64,000 nt of DNA from a virus: IMG/VR virus record IMGVR_UViG_3300013005_003891, positions 1 to 64,000 of that record; one strand, given 5' to 3'. Under the pieces are notes generated by a model. That model searched no databases and was not told the DNA's origin. It saw nothing but the letters and a program-made list of their open reading frames with translations. Both the position numbers and the translations under genes were made by a program. Of the stretch, positions 32,872-41,804 are shown piece after piece (the first letter of the stretch is position 1; the number at the start of each line of letters is the position of its first letter).

Positions 32872-34171
32872 TTGTTTCTTCTTTTTGTAATTTAGGTAAT
32901 TCAATTTTCTTTAAAGTAGGTAATTTTAATTCTACTTGTTTTGGGAACTCAGGAATGTATTTAGTAAATAATTCATCTACTTTACTCTTCATTTTTTCCC
33001 AACTAAACTCAGTTTTACTTTTATGAGCTTGACGTTTACCTCCATCAATATACTTTTTATAATCTTCAAATATATCTTTAACAACTGTCCCAGCATGACC
33101 TAGATCTGCTGAAAACCATTGTGATTCTTTTAGTAACCATTGATTTGCAGCACTTGGGTGCACATCTGTTAATTTACCAGGTAATAATGTTGTAAATTCA
33201 GGATGTAAGAAATCTGTATGTCCACTCCAATTAGTTGTCACAATTGGTTTTTTAGTTAAACTAAATTCAAGTAATGGGCGTCCAAATCCTTCACCTCTAG
33301 TTAAGTTAATCATTGCTTTAACTTTATCATGATTGTATAACTCATTCATTTCATTATCACTAAATTCACCATGTAGTAAGTAAACATTAGGTAAATCTTT
33401 ACTGTTAATTGATGATTTAATAAAATTAATTTTTCTTAAAATTTCATCTCTATCTAAGTATGATGAGCCAAATTGAGATGTTTTTAAAATTAACGCTGGT
33501 TTGTCTTTTTTGTTTTTAAATAGTTCATAAAACATTTTAACTAATAATCCAACATTTTTTCTATCTTCTCCTAAATCACCATTAATCCAATGTCCAACAA
33601 ATAGAAAAGCAAACTTTTCTTTAATATTGTTTAACTCAGGAAATGAATCTACTTTATCAAGTGGTTTATAAACATTAACATCTGCTCCTTCAAATAATAC
33701 TTCAAGTGGTTTTTCAACTTTAGCTTCCCCAATAACTTGATTTGAACGTTGATCTACTTTTTGTAAAACAGTATCAATAAATGTTTTCTTTGAATGTTCA
33801 GATGAAGTTAATACTAAATTCATTCTATTAATACCTTCAATCCAATCACCAGGTGATAATGTTGTTTCAATCCCAGCTGTTACCCCAATGTTATATTTTC
33901 CTATTGGTTGAAATTCACTTGGTATAGTAATTTGCATCCAAATTTCTGGTTGTTTAGGTAGTTGAGGTTGGTTGTAAATGTAATTATTTAAAAATCCCCA
34001 TTCTGGATTATCATTGATAAAGTTCCAAGGTGTATTCCCCCACATTTGAGGAAGAATTTTTACATTGTATTTATCTAACTCAATAATTGCTTTAACTAAA
34101 TCACGAGAACGTGCTCCATATCCTGAGTAAGTATCAATAGGACATGATATAAAAAATAACGGTTTGCTCAT
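32864..34171 (-). CDS. GT4-type (GT-B fold) glycosyltransferase
   Basis: The C-terminal GT-B signature is clear: LTRGEGFGRPLLEFSLTKKP near 290 with the E-x7-E pattern, and FAFLFVGHW near 190. N-terminal CPIDTYSGYGARSRDLVK binds the acceptor. 435 residues. Paired with the interrupted glycosyltransferase directly upstream, so the two may act in sequence on one glycan. Confidence 0.85.
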   Translation of the reverse strand: MSKPLFFISCPIDTYSGYGARSRDLVKAIIELDKYNVKILPQMWGNTPWNFINDNPEWGFLNNYIYNQPQLPKQPEIWMQITIPSEFQPIGKYNIGVTAGIETTLSPGDWIEGINRMNLVLTSSEHSKKTFIDTVLQKVDQRSNQVIGEAKVEKPLEVLFEGADVNVYKPLDKVDSFPELNNIKEKFAFLFVGHWINGDLGEDRKNVGLLVKMFYELFKNKKDKPALILKTSQFGSSYLDRDEILRKINFIKSSINSKDLPNVYLLHGEFSDNEMNELYNHDKVKAMINLTRGEGFGRPLLEFSLTKKPIVTTNWSGHTDFLHPEFTTLLPGKLTDVHPSAANQWLLKESQWFSADLGHAGTVVKDIFEDYKKYIDGGKRQAHKSKTEFSWEKMKSKVDELFTKYIPEFPKQVELKLPTLKKIELPKLQKEETNG

Positions 34172-34182
34172 ATAACTTTTTA

Positions 34183-34446
34183 TTAATAAACTAATTTATG
34201 TGGTACTATTTTTGGTTGAGTTTCATTTGCATTTACTAACTCATATTTTTCTCTTGGTTTCCAAGTTTTAAATAATTTGTCTAATGTTTTAATAACATTT
34301 TGACCCATTTTTTCTCCTGTAAATCCTGCTTCATCTGATAAAGCCCATTCACGACCTTTTAATCCTAATGATTGTCTTTCTTCTTTAGATAGATTATAAA
34401 CAGCTTTAATTTGTTCTGCTGCATCTTCAGCATTGCATCTGTCATC
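34183..34446 (-). other. In-frame C-terminal continuation of the glycosyltransferase beyond a TAG
   Basis: After the TAG at 34447-34449 the same frame stays open for 87 codons to a TAA. The peptide reads DDRCNAEDAAEQIKAVYNLS at its start and ends KIVPHKLVY, with the helical look of a GT-B C-terminus. It has no good start of its own near its beginning. See the glycosyltransferase entry and finding. Confidence 0.75.
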
Positions 34447-35619
34447 CTAAATGTAAGGTGTTAATGGAGAACCTTGAATTGATCTATTAGTTGGGTATAC
34501 TGGGAACGCCCATTCGCCATGTTCTTTAATAGTACCATTATGGTTTGAAGGAAAATCAGCACTAAAATCAATCCACTTACCTTTCTTACTAAAACGCATT
34601 TGGTCTTGCATCCCACCAGTTACATTTGCAATAATTGGATTACCTGCTAAAATTGCTTCAGTTAAACTTAATCCCCATCCTTCATTATTAGTTAATAAGA
34701 CTTGAACATCAGAGCAATTATATAATAAATTCATTCCTCTAGGATCTAACACTTGGTTAGAGAATATAATATTGTATTTAGAATCATTTCCAAATAACAT
34801 TTCTCTTACTGCTTCTAAATCAGTACCATTATCATCTACTACTTGAGTATGTAATACAAAAGCACATTTTCTTGCTTGCTCATCAGTTAATGAATCAATA
34901 AAGATTTTATAAGCAAATAATGTATCAGGAATTTGTTTACGTCTAATATTTCTAGAATTAAAGAACATAACAAAATCAAATTCTTTACCTCCAAACAATT
35001 GTTTTTTAAATTCAATTAATTCTTTATCTTTTTTATCAAGTGGTTTAAATACCTCTTCATTTAATCCATGAGGAACATATTCAATGATTTTATTTTTAGC
35101 CTTATCACCTAATACTAATTCATTAATATTTTTAGTTTGTTTTGATATAGCTAATAAAGCATCACATGACTCATAATATCCTTTATTATACATTGGAGCT
35201 GGATAATCATCCCAAATGTTAAGATAGATAATAGGCATTTTCTTTCTAATCTCATTCTCAATTTGGAATAACCAAATAAAATATCTTGGATCAGTAATTA
35301 AGAAAATAGCATCTGGATTTTCTATTTTAATCAGTTGTCTAATTAAATTAGCATCCCCATATCCATTACTTGGATAAAGTATAATTGAGGAGTCATTTAA
35401 CCCAGTGTTAGCGTTAGTATCTTCAGATAGATCTAATCGTTTACCTTGTTCTGGGTGCTGTATAGCTCCTCCTATGTTTACCCAATTAAAATGTTGGGCT
35501 GTGTTTAACACTAATTCTCGAGCGACTGTAGCTACACCTGAGTGTACTCTAATATCGTCACAGATTAGTAAGATTTTCTTCCTCTCATTCTGGGGAAGAT
35601 AAGCAAAACTTGAATTCAT
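34447..35619 (-). CDS. GT4-type glycosyltransferase, interrupted by in-frame amber codon
   Basis: GT-B fold with an N-terminal LLICDDIRVHSGVATVAREL, central FNSRNIRRKQIPDT and the motif TNNEGWGLSLTEAILAGNP near 310. The frame stops at TAG after 390 codons, but 87 more in-frame codons complete a normal-looking C-terminus, giving 478 residues if TAG were read. The stopped form lacks the last helices that normally pack across the two domains, so activity may be lost. Confidence 0.8.
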   Translation of the reverse strand: MNSSFAYLPQNERKKILLICDDIRVHSGVATVARELVLNTAQHFNWVNIGGAIQHPEQGKRLDLSEDTNANTGLNDSSIILYPSNGYGDANLIRQLIKIENPDAIFLITDPRYFIWLFQIENEIRKKMPIIYLNIWDDYPAPMYNKGYYESCDALLAISKQTKNINELVLGDKAKNKIIEYVPHGLNEEVFKPLDKKDKELIEFKKQLFGGKEFDFVMFFNSRNIRRKQIPDTLFAYKIFIDSLTDEQARKCAFVLHTQVVDDNGTDLEAVREMLFGNDSKYNIIFSNQVLDPRGMNLLYNCSDVQVLLTNNEGWGLSLTEAILAGNPIIANVTGGMQDQMRFSKKGKWIDFSADFPSNHNGTIKEHGEWAFPVYPTNRSIQGSPLTPYI

Positions 35620-35626
35620 ATAACTT

Positions 35627-35812
35627 TTATCGGTTTAAATTGTTGTGATTGTGGATATTCTTGCGAAATTCTTCATCTGTAAGATATAAATGGACTGTGC
35701 GATCTACAAGCTTTTGTAAAGAAAACTTATGTTTTACACAACTCATTTTAAAATCTTCAAATAACTCGCTTTGTACTTTGACACTTGTTAGTGTCATTTC
35801 TTTTTTACTCAT
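35627..35812 (-). CDS. Small RHH-like DNA-binding protein (61 aa)
   Basis: MTLTSVKVQSELFEDFKMSC is a beta strand then helix, followed by KFSLQKLVDRTVHLYLTDEE, the layout of ribbon-helix-helix repressors. It may regulate the glycan island that follows by 8 bases. Fold call moderate. Confidence 0.55.
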   Translation of the reverse strand: MSKKEMTLTSVKVQSELFEDFKMSCVKHKFSLQKLVDRTVHLYLTDEEFRKNIHNHNNLNR

Positions 35813-35853
35813 AGCTTTTATTTGTATATAAATATATATAAAATTAATAAAAG

Positions 35854-36789
35854 TTACTTATTACATAAATCTTTTTTGTCATTATAAGGGCACCATTGAC
35901 AATTCTTATTCACAGTAATTGGGTGAGTAGTGTCCTTATATGAGCCATCAGTGTTAAAACATTGTTCAAGAAAGTTATTAATTGCTGTCACAGCTTTCTT
36001 TATTTTAATTTTACCACTTGGAGGAGTATATTCTTGAAGACGACTTTGAGGAAATTCACTTTCCTCCCATATCTTTCTCTTTAGTATAAGAAAATCAACT
36101 TCAATTTGATCTTCAGGAATACTGAATTGTTTACTAAAGAAATACTTATAAAGTATCAATTGGAATTGTTTACCTTCATCTTTCTTAGTTTCATCATTCC
36201 ATCCTCGAGTAGACGTCTTAAAGTCGATTATCTTAAATGTATTAGTGGGCTCGTGATATAATACCAAGTCGATAAAGCCTTTGAATAATACGTTTTTAAA
36301 CGCGTTATTAGGCGTCATTACAATTGGTAACTCAACCTTAACTAAGTGCCATCCTTTTTTACTAAAATATTGTCCTCGTTTCTTTTTAAACTGGCTAAGT
36401 ATGTTTAGTCCGTCTTCATAGAACTCTCTCATTTCGGTAGCGCCACTAAAATGAGTACTTTTATTTTTCTTATACTCATCTAAGTATACTTTACGAAATG
36501 TTTCCTCAAACTGTTCCTCGATATCAACCCTATCAGCTGCGGCTGCGCTTTCTTCAAACATCACTGTTAAGTGACTTTGAAGTACTTCATGCATTGCAGT
36601 CCCAAATACAGTATGAATTGTAGGTTTATACTCCTGTAATCCGTCTTTATATTGTAATTCCCATTTGTGAGGACATTCTTTATAAATAGAAAACTGGCTA
36701 TAAGAGATAGTCTTATGGTAAGCATAATTTATCTCTTGAGGAGTATAGCTCCTGATAGTTTTGACTATCGATGGTATTTTAGTACTCAA
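35854..36789 (-). CDS. PD-(D/E)XK nuclease with Fe-S-type cysteines (RecB/Cas4-like)
   Basis: Motifs: GTAMHEVLQSHL near 62 (His), GFIDLVLYH near 173 and IIDFKTS near 188 (D...DxK), then QFQLILYKYFF near 210. One Cys in the YKECPHKWE segment near 38 and three near the end (CQWCPYNDKKDLC) fit a 4Fe-4S clamp as in RecB/Cas4/AddB nucleases. Probably trims DNA ends in recombination; T4 gp46/47 are not seen nearby. Confidence 0.85.
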   Translation of the reverse strand: MSTKIPSIVKTIRSYTPQEINYAYHKTISYSQFSIYKECPHKWELQYKDGLQEYKPTIHTVFGTAMHEVLQSHLTVMFEESAAAADRVDIEEQFEETFRKVYLDEYKKNKSTHFSGATEMREFYEDGLNILSQFKKKRGQYFSKKGWHLVKVELPIVMTPNNAFKNVLFKGFIDLVLYHEPTNTFKIIDFKTSTRGWNDETKKDEGKQFQLILYKYFFSKQFSIPEDQIEVDFLILKRKIWEESEFPQSRLQEYTPPSGKIKIKKAVTAINNFLEQCFNTDGSYKDTTHPITVNKNCQWCPYNDKKDLCNK

Positions 36790-36797
36790 AATTTGAT

Positions 36798-36992
36798 TTA
36801 TTTGTTTTCTTGAATAAACTGTTGTTTTAGTTTTTCAAGGTATAGGATAGCATCCATATGTTCTTGTTTAGCATGTTCAACCCACTCTAATAGAGATAGA
36901 TCTGTTCTGTCTAAATCAGTACCATACTTTGTTTTACCTGCTGTACTTCGTTCTTTGAATTGCTTAATTATTGATGTAACTATACTATCCAT
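36798..36992 (-). CDS. Small phage protein (64 aa)
   Basis: Helical; KERSTAGKTKYGTDLDRTDL and LEWVEHAKQEHMDAILYLEK match a small domain common in phages (DUF5664-like by memory). Function unknown. Overlaps gp62-like gene by 8 bases. Confidence 0.6.
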   Translation of the reverse strand: MDSIVTSIIKQFKERSTAGKTKYGTDLDRTDLSLLEWVEHAKQEHMDAILYLEKLKQQFIQENK

Positions 36993-37401
36993 TTTTTAAT
37001 AACTTTTTTTGTTCTTTCTCTTCAATACCTAATTTAGTAAGTATACTTTTCACACCTGAGTCTCTTAATATATCAATATATTCTTCTGCTTCACCAAATG
37101 AGCATTCAAAATAGTTAGCAATATGTTTAAGCAATGATTCTTGCTTTTTCTTTTTAGAAGATTTAATGTATTTAAGGAACATATTATTTTTAGGTATCAT
37201 ATATAAATATATATTATATGTTTTCTCCTTATCAGAATATGGAAAAGTCTGCACTAAATTCACGAACTCTATATACTCAGGATTCATACTGAGGAAACGA
37301 TGAATCATGTAGCAATTAAATGACTCTTTGTCTTCCTCAGTAAATGATTCCCATTTTGATTTATTATAGGTAATTTCCTTTAACCAATCAAATATTGTCA
37401 T
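36985..37401 (-). CDS. 62: Clamp loader small subunit, gp62-like
   Basis: Begins MTIFDWLKEITYNKSKW and contains RFLSMNPEYIEFVNLVQ, resembling the gp62 layout of T4-related phages (NKK...N R.LS...). It lies two genes from gp44 and would help it load the clamp at primer ends. At 138 residues it is shorter than T4 gp62 (187). Call rests on look and position. Confidence 0.7.
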   Translation of the reverse strand: MTIFDWLKEITYNKSKWESFTEEDKESFNCYMIHRFLSMNPEYIEFVNLVQTFPYSDKEKTYNIYLYMIPKNNMFLKYIKSSKKKKQESLLKHIANYFECSFGEAEEYIDILRDSGVKSILTKLGIEEKEQKKLLKNG

Positions 37402-37630
37402 ACTCTTCTCTAACTTCTTTAGGTAACAGTTCTACTAATATTTTTCCTGTCACTACATCATAGAAACATGGAATAGGCATAATACTATCCTCAGAAGTAC
37501 CTGTTAGAAATTTAGATACCTTACGTAAAATTACTCCTTCAGCAAATACATGATTCCCATCAGGTGAAGTAATTGGTTGTGTTTGCTTAAAGTCTACATT
37601 GACATTAAGTGGTTGTTTTGATTCACTCAT
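37388..37630 (-). CDS. Hypothetical protein between clamp loader genes (80 aa)
   Basis: Soluble, beta-rich (VFAEGVILRKVSKFLTGTSE). Overlaps the gp62-like gene by 14 bases and follows gp44 by 4 bases. Role unknown. Confidence 0.55.
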   Translation of the reverse strand: MSESKQPLNVNVDFKQTQPITSPDGNHVFAEGVILRKVSKFLTGTSEDSIMPIPCFYDVVTGKILVELLPKEVREEYDNI

Positions 37631-37634
37631 AACT

Positions 37635-38576
37635 TTATTTATTATTTATTATTTTTAAAATTGAGGCTAATAAAGCCATTACATTAATTTCTTTATCAAT
37701 TCTGAAGTTAGCATGGTACATATAATTTTCTATTTCAATAACAATCATTGCTTTTGATAGATCATTATTACCATACTCATCTAAACTATCATATAGGAAT
37801 CTATAAATCTCTTCAAAATCATCCAAATTACTATCAGCAAGTATTTGTATGATGTTTTTAAAACTAGATTTAGTTGGTGATTTAAGTTCCTTTAATACTC
37901 CATCTTTATAACTGTTTGATGATAATATTGTTTTATCTATTTTAAGATATAAGTCATTAGCACCCCCATCAACAGTATTTACTTGACAAGTATTAAGTAT
38001 TTTTCTAACATCTGGGTAATGTTTATTAACTACTAGGGCTAGATCATCTAATGTGTAATGGATGTCTTCTTTATCTAAAATACCAGCAATATGTTTTGCT
38101 ACTTCTTTTTTAGATGGAGGTGTAATTTTTAATACTTGACAACGTGATTGAAGTGGGTCAATAATACGTTCAAGATAATTACATGTTAAAATAAATCTAG
38201 TAGTACGAGAATATGTCTCAATAATGTTGCGAAGTGATGCTTGTGCTTGTATAGTTAAGAAATCAGCTTCATCTAAGATAATAATTTTAATTGGTTTAAA
38301 TGAAGCACTTGAAGCAAAACCTTGAACTTTATCTCTAATTGTATCAATACCTCTTTCATCTGAAGCATTAATATAGAGGAAATCACAATCAAAGTTATTT
38401 ACAATTAATTTAGCTAATGTTGTTTTGCCTGTTCCAGGTGTACCATACAATAGTAAGTTTTGTAAATCATTTTTCTTAATATATTGGGCAACAATAGATT
38501 TTAGTTGCTCATTACCAATATAGTCTTCTAATGTTTTAGATCTATATTTTTCTACAAATAAACTATTTTCTTTCAT
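37635..38576 (-). CDS. 44: Clamp loader large subunit, gp44 (RFC-like AAA+)
   Basis: AAA+ ATPase: Walker A YGTPGTGKTT at 44-53, Walker B LDEAD near 101, arginine-finger segment PLQSRCQV near 143. Loads the gp45 clamp on DNA. 313 residues, about the size of T4 gp44. I start at ATG 38576 (MKENSLFVEKY); a TTG frame going further only reads through the promoter hairpin. Confidence 0.92.
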   Translation of the reverse strand: MKENSLFVEKYRSKTLEDYIGNEQLKSIVAQYIKKNDLQNLLLYGTPGTGKTTLAKLIVNNFDCDFLYINASDERGIDTIRDKVQGFASSASFKPIKIIILDEADFLTIQAQASLRNIIETYSRTTRFILTCNYLERIIDPLQSRCQVLKITPPSKKEVAKHIAGILDKEDIHYTLDDLALVVNKHYPDVRKILNTCQVNTVDGGANDLYLKIDKTILSSNSYKDGVLKELKSPTKSSFKNIIQILADSNLDDFEEIYRFLYDSLDEYGNNDLSKAMIVIEIENYMYHANFRIDKEINVMALLASILKIINNK

Positions 38577-38581
38577 ATAAC

Positions 38582-38613
38582 CAAATATAATAAAAAATGG
38601 CCCGAAGGCCAAA
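38582..38613 (-). promoter_or_regulatory. Terminator-promoter module (best match)
   Basis: Minus strand: TTTG, 20 bases, TATATTTG, an exact Bacteroidota consensus, with the GGCC-TTCG-GGCC hairpin followed by a T-rich run. Starts gp44 and the genes after it. Confidence 0.85.
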
Positions 38614-38642
38614 TTTTAATATAATATGTTTTTAAAGACTAT

Positions 38643-38957
38643 TTATATTTTATCAAAGTATTCAGCTTTGTATTCAACATCATTACCTTCTCTTTTTCCT
38701 GAGGCTACTATAAATTTACCATCTTTGATATATCCTACAGTTCCTTCAGGTACATAGAGTTCAGTTCCATCATATCCAGTAGGATCATCATACTCCCTAG
38801 CGTTAGGGACTGTTCTACCTTTAGGTCCAGGGTAGTCACTATATTCTTCAACATAGTACCAATCTACATTAGATCTATGGGTTGGCTTAATTTCGTTTTC
38901 AGCTAATGCTTTAACGATTTCCTCTTTGATGATTTGTTTTAATTCAGATACTTTCAT
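38643..38957 (-). CDS. Leader-family protein 1 (104 aa)
   Basis: Begins MKVSELKQIIKEEIVKALAE, the leader shared with the proteins at 52154, 52779 and 53136. LAE after it fits the T4 prohead protease site (L/I)xE. The body is acidic, Tyr/Gly/Pro-rich (YYVEEYSDYPGPKGRT) and ends with beta strands. May be packaged in the head. Direct function unknown. Confidence 0.65.
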   Translation of the reverse strand: MKVSELKQIIKEEIVKALAENEIKPTHRSNVDWYYVEEYSDYPGPKGRTVPNAREYDDPTGYDGTELYVPEGTVGYIKDGKFIVASGKREGNDVEYKAEYFDKI

Positions 38958-38959
38958 AA

Positions 38960-39199
38960 TTAAGAAATATCAATCCCAGCTCTTCCTATAACATTAGCAA
39001 GATTTTGTGCTAAGTCTCTTTCATCATCAGTCCAAGTGCTATCATCATAAGCATTAGCACCATTATCGAAACACTCAAAACATGCATTTAAAAACTCCAT
39101 GTATGTTTCTTGATCAAGTCTAGGATATTCATCTTCGTCATACTGGTTTTCAGTAATTAAACCAGCCAATTTTTGCATTTTAAGAAATTCTTTATTCAT
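38960..39199 (-). CDS. Possible leader-bearing small protein (79 aa)
   Basis: I start at ATG 39199 (MNKEFLKMQKLAGLITENQY); the upstream extension has poor coding look. ITE fits (L/I)xE cleavage, and a KMQKLAGLITE-type start recurs in marine phages by my memory. The rest is acidic (DDSTWTDDERDLAQNL). Overlaps nothing. Confidence 0.6.
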   Translation of the reverse strand: MNKEFLKMQKLAGLITENQYDEDEYPRLDQETYMEFLNACFECFDNGANAYDDSTWTDDERDLAQNLANVIGRAGIDIS

Positions 39200-39227
39200 A
39201 GTATTAGTTTTATTTTTATTATACATA

Positions 39228-39500
39228 TCAATAGTCTCCGTACATGTTAAATTTCTTTGGGGGAGGAGGTGGGGGTGGTGTTGCTTTTTCAACCACTACA
39301 CTATCAATAGCATATAATTTACCTTTCATAGGTGACAATCTAAAATCACATGATAGTCCTCCAGCTTCTTCAAAATAACCTTCTAATGCTTCTGTTAATG
39401 ATTTATACACATGATTAGGATCACTTAACAATACCCACTGGTCTCCCGGTGGGTATCGCTCAGCGATCAATTTTAATTCTTCTTTGACTTCGGTAGCCAT
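39228..39500 (-). CDS. Hypothetical protein with poly-proline tail (90 aa)
   Basis: Helical first half (KEELKLIAERYPPGDQW), then TPPPPPPPKKFNMYGDY, a seven-Pro run near the end. Poly-Pro tracts bind other proteins or stall ribosomes. It overlaps the groEL stop by one base and is thus co-transcribed with it. Confidence 0.6.
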   Translation of the reverse strand: MATEVKEELKLIAERYPPGDQWVLLSDPNHVYKSLTEALEGYFEEAGGLSCDFRLSPMKGKLYAIDSVVVEKATPPPPPPPKKFNMYGDY

Positions 39501-41116
39501 TAGAACATACCTCCCATTCCACCCATCATATCATCCTGTTTTTTATCTTCAGGCTTATCTACGACAGTACATTCTGTTAACAGAATTGTTCCAGCTACTG
39601 ATGCTGCGTTCTCAATTGCAGTACGAGTAACTTTAGTTGGATCAATAATACCCGCGTCTTTCATGTTAACGAATTTCTCAGTTAATAGATTATATCCTTT
39701 CCAGTTATCACTACCACCTAACTTATTAATCAAATAATAAGCCTCTTGTTCTGTAGAACCAGCGTTAGTAAGAATTTTCATAAATGGAGCACCACATGCT
39801 GTATAGACAATTGCTCCACCTACTGATTTGCGATTCTTAATTGCTTCACGAGCATATAATAAAGCAGCACCACCTCCAGGAACAATACCTTCTTCAATTG
39901 CGGCTTTAGTTGCTTGAAGCGCATCATCAACTCGGTCTTTCTTTTCTTTGACCTCAGTTTCTGTATTTCCACCTACATGAACAATAGCTACTCCTCCGAC
40001 AAATTTCGCGAGTCTTTCTTGTAGTTTTTCTTGTTCGAAAGGTGTTTTTGCTTTTTCGATTTGGAGCTGTAACTCTTCAATACGTGCTTGTATTCGTTCA
40101 GATTCTCCTCTTCCGTCAACGATTGTTGTTTCATCTTTTGTAATTGTAACTAATCGGGCTTCACCAAACCATTTTGAATCAAAACGATCTAATTTCATAC
40201 CCTTATCAGTACTAAATACCTCACCTCCTGTTAAAATTGCAATATCATCTAAAATAAGTTTTCTACGATCACCAAAGTCAGGAGCTTTAACTGCTGCTAC
40301 TTTAATTGTGCCTCTCATTTTATTAACAATAAGTGTAGCTAATGCTTCACCATCAATGTCTTCTGCAATAATAAGTAATGATTTACCTTGTGAAGATACA
40401 CTTTCTAATAGTGGTAATAATTCTTTAATTGAAGTAAATTTCTTATCCGCAATCAAAATCATAGCATTCTCAAGTGTACAACTCATTGTATTGTTATCTG
40501 TAACAAAGTAATGAGATTTGTAACCACGATCAAATTGCATACCTTCTACTGTTTCAAGATATGTTTCACCTGATTTAGATTCTTCAATGTAAACTACTCC
40601 TTCACGACCTACTTTATTCATTGCTGTTGCAATCAACTCTCCTACTTCAGGATCATTATTACCTGAAATAGTAGCTACTTGTTTCAATTGATCTTCAGAG
40701 CTAATGTCTTGTGAAATACCTTTGCGTAATTCTGCAACTACATCTTTAACTGCGGCATCAATATCACGCTTGATAGATACTGCATTTACTCCATTGTTTA
40801 AGTGCATTAAACCGGCTTTAACCATTTCTTGAGCCAACAATGTAGATGTAGTTGTACCATCACCTGCTCCTTCAGCTGTCTTAATAGCTGCTTGTTTTAC
40901 AAGTTGTACACCCAATTCTTCAATTGGATCTTCAAGTGAAATGTTTTTAGCTACAGTTACACCATCTTTTGTTGATTGAGGGTAACCATTTTGATTTGCG
41001 ATAACCACATTACGACCATTTGGACCTAATGTAGACGTAACTGCGTTTGCTAGTTTGTCAATACCAGTTACGAGTTTTTTCCTTGCTTCAGGACCGAATT
41101 CGATAATTTTACTCAT
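39500..41116 (-). CDS. groL: GroEL chaperonin
   Basis: 538 residues, full-length group I chaperonin. ATP loop GDGTTTSTLLAQ near 85, catalytic-region AAIEEGIVPGGGAAL near 395, and the Gly/Met tail DDMMGGMGGMF. Forms the folding ring for phage proteins, probably capsid or tail subunits. Followed upstream by its co-chaperonin groES, 1 base away. Confidence 0.97.
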   Translation of the reverse strand: MSKIIEFGPEARKKLVTGIDKLANAVTSTLGPNGRNVVIANQNGYPQSTKDGVTVAKNISLEDPIEELGVQLVKQAAIKTAEGAGDGTTTSTLLAQEMVKAGLMHLNNGVNAVSIKRDIDAAVKDVVAELRKGISQDISSEDQLKQVATISGNNDPEVGELIATAMNKVGREGVVYIEESKSGETYLETVEGMQFDRGYKSHYFVTDNNTMSCTLENAMILIADKKFTSIKELLPLLESVSSQGKSLLIIAEDIDGEALATLIVNKMRGTIKVAAVKAPDFGDRRKLILDDIAILTGGEVFSTDKGMKLDRFDSKWFGEARLVTITKDETTIVDGRGESERIQARIEELQLQIEKAKTPFEQEKLQERLAKFVGGVAIVHVGGNTETEVKEKKDRVDDALQATKAAIEEGIVPGGGAALLYAREAIKNRKSVGGAIVYTACGAPFMKILTNAGSTEQEAYYLINKLGGSDNWKGYNLLTEKFVNMKDAGIIDPTKVTRTAIENAASVAGTILLTECTVVDKPEDKKQDDMMGGMGGMF

Positions 41117-41117
41117 A

Positions 41118-41420
41118 TTATTGTTCTGTTGTTTTAATGATTGCTAATACTTGATTTTCAGGGCATACCCAATACTCTTGTCCTTCCAATTCAATTTTGT
41201 TTGGACCCATACTTGGTAACATTACTTCCATTCCTACTTCTAATACTGTAGGAATAAATGCTCCTGAGTATGATGATTGACCTGGGCCTACAGATACGAT
41301 TGTACCAATAAGCGCTTTTTCTTTACCCATATCGGGTACAATGATAGAACCGAACATTCCTTCTTCTTCTTCACGAGGTTTAATGATAACCGCGTTAAAC
41401 GTTGCTTGTAACTGTTTCAT
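41118..41420 (-). CDS. groES: GroES co-chaperonin
   Basis: 100 residues, standard size. Barrel features NAVIIKPREEE, the mobile loop GMFGSIIVPDMGKEK and the end IELEGQEYWVCPENQVLAII. It caps the GroEL ring. Close pairing with groEL shows the phage carries a complete machine and not a replacement lid only, unlike T4 gp31. Confidence 0.93.
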   Translation of the reverse strand: MKQLQATFNAVIIKPREEEEGMFGSIIVPDMGKEKALIGTIVSVGPGQSSYSGAFIPTVLEVGMEVMLPSMGPNKIELEGQEYWVCPENQVLAIIKTTEQ

Positions 41421-41421
41421 A

Positions 41422-41736
41422 TTAAAAATTAACTATTTGATTGATTTCTTCTTTTACTCGTCTCCATTCAGTAATATACTCATGAATAGTATCATATACT
41501 TGACGTTTTTCTACTTTTAACTTAGCAATTGAACTTAATGCTGAGCCAAAGTTAGTATGGAATGAAACGGCTTTGACTGCTTCTTTAGTCCGTGTTTTGC
41601 GACCTCTTCCCTTAGTATTTGTACCTGGGTAGACAGTTTCATAAATTGTGTAGCTGTTTGCGTCGCGACCGATGAAATACGGTTCGATTGACGGATCTTT
41701 GATCAGTGTAACTGACGATAAATCGTTTTTTTCCAT
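41422..41736 (-). CDS. Hypothetical protein ahead of groES (104 aa)
   Basis: I start at ATG 41736 (MEKNDLSSVTLIKDP); the longer frame reads through the promoter. Basic middle (GRGRKTRTKEAVKAVSFH) and helical end. No family recognised. First gene of the chaperonin transcript. Confidence 0.6.
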   Translation of the reverse strand: MEKNDLSSVTLIKDPSIEPYFIGRDANSYTIYETVYPGTNTKGRGRKTRTKEAVKAVSFHTNFGSALSSIAKLKVEKRQVYDTIHEYITEWRRVKEEINQIVNF

Positions 41737-41751
41737 AACTTTTATTTTATT

Positions 41752-41783
41752 GTAATATAACATTTTTTGCTTGGGTAGCCAAG
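41752..41783 (-). promoter_or_regulatory. Terminator-promoter module
   Basis: Minus strand: CTTG, 20 bases, TATATTAC, with a 6-bp hairpin GCTTGG-CCAAGC in the spacer. It ends the clamp transcript and starts the chaperonin one. Confidence 0.7.
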
Positions 41784-41804
41784 CTTTATTATAAATATGT
41801 TGAA

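Noticed and set aside
34447-34449. Genome-wide TAG recoding
   Set aside because: TAG ends other genes at sensible places (31344-31346, 15350-15352) and no other gene is interrupted by TAG; a single event is more likely.
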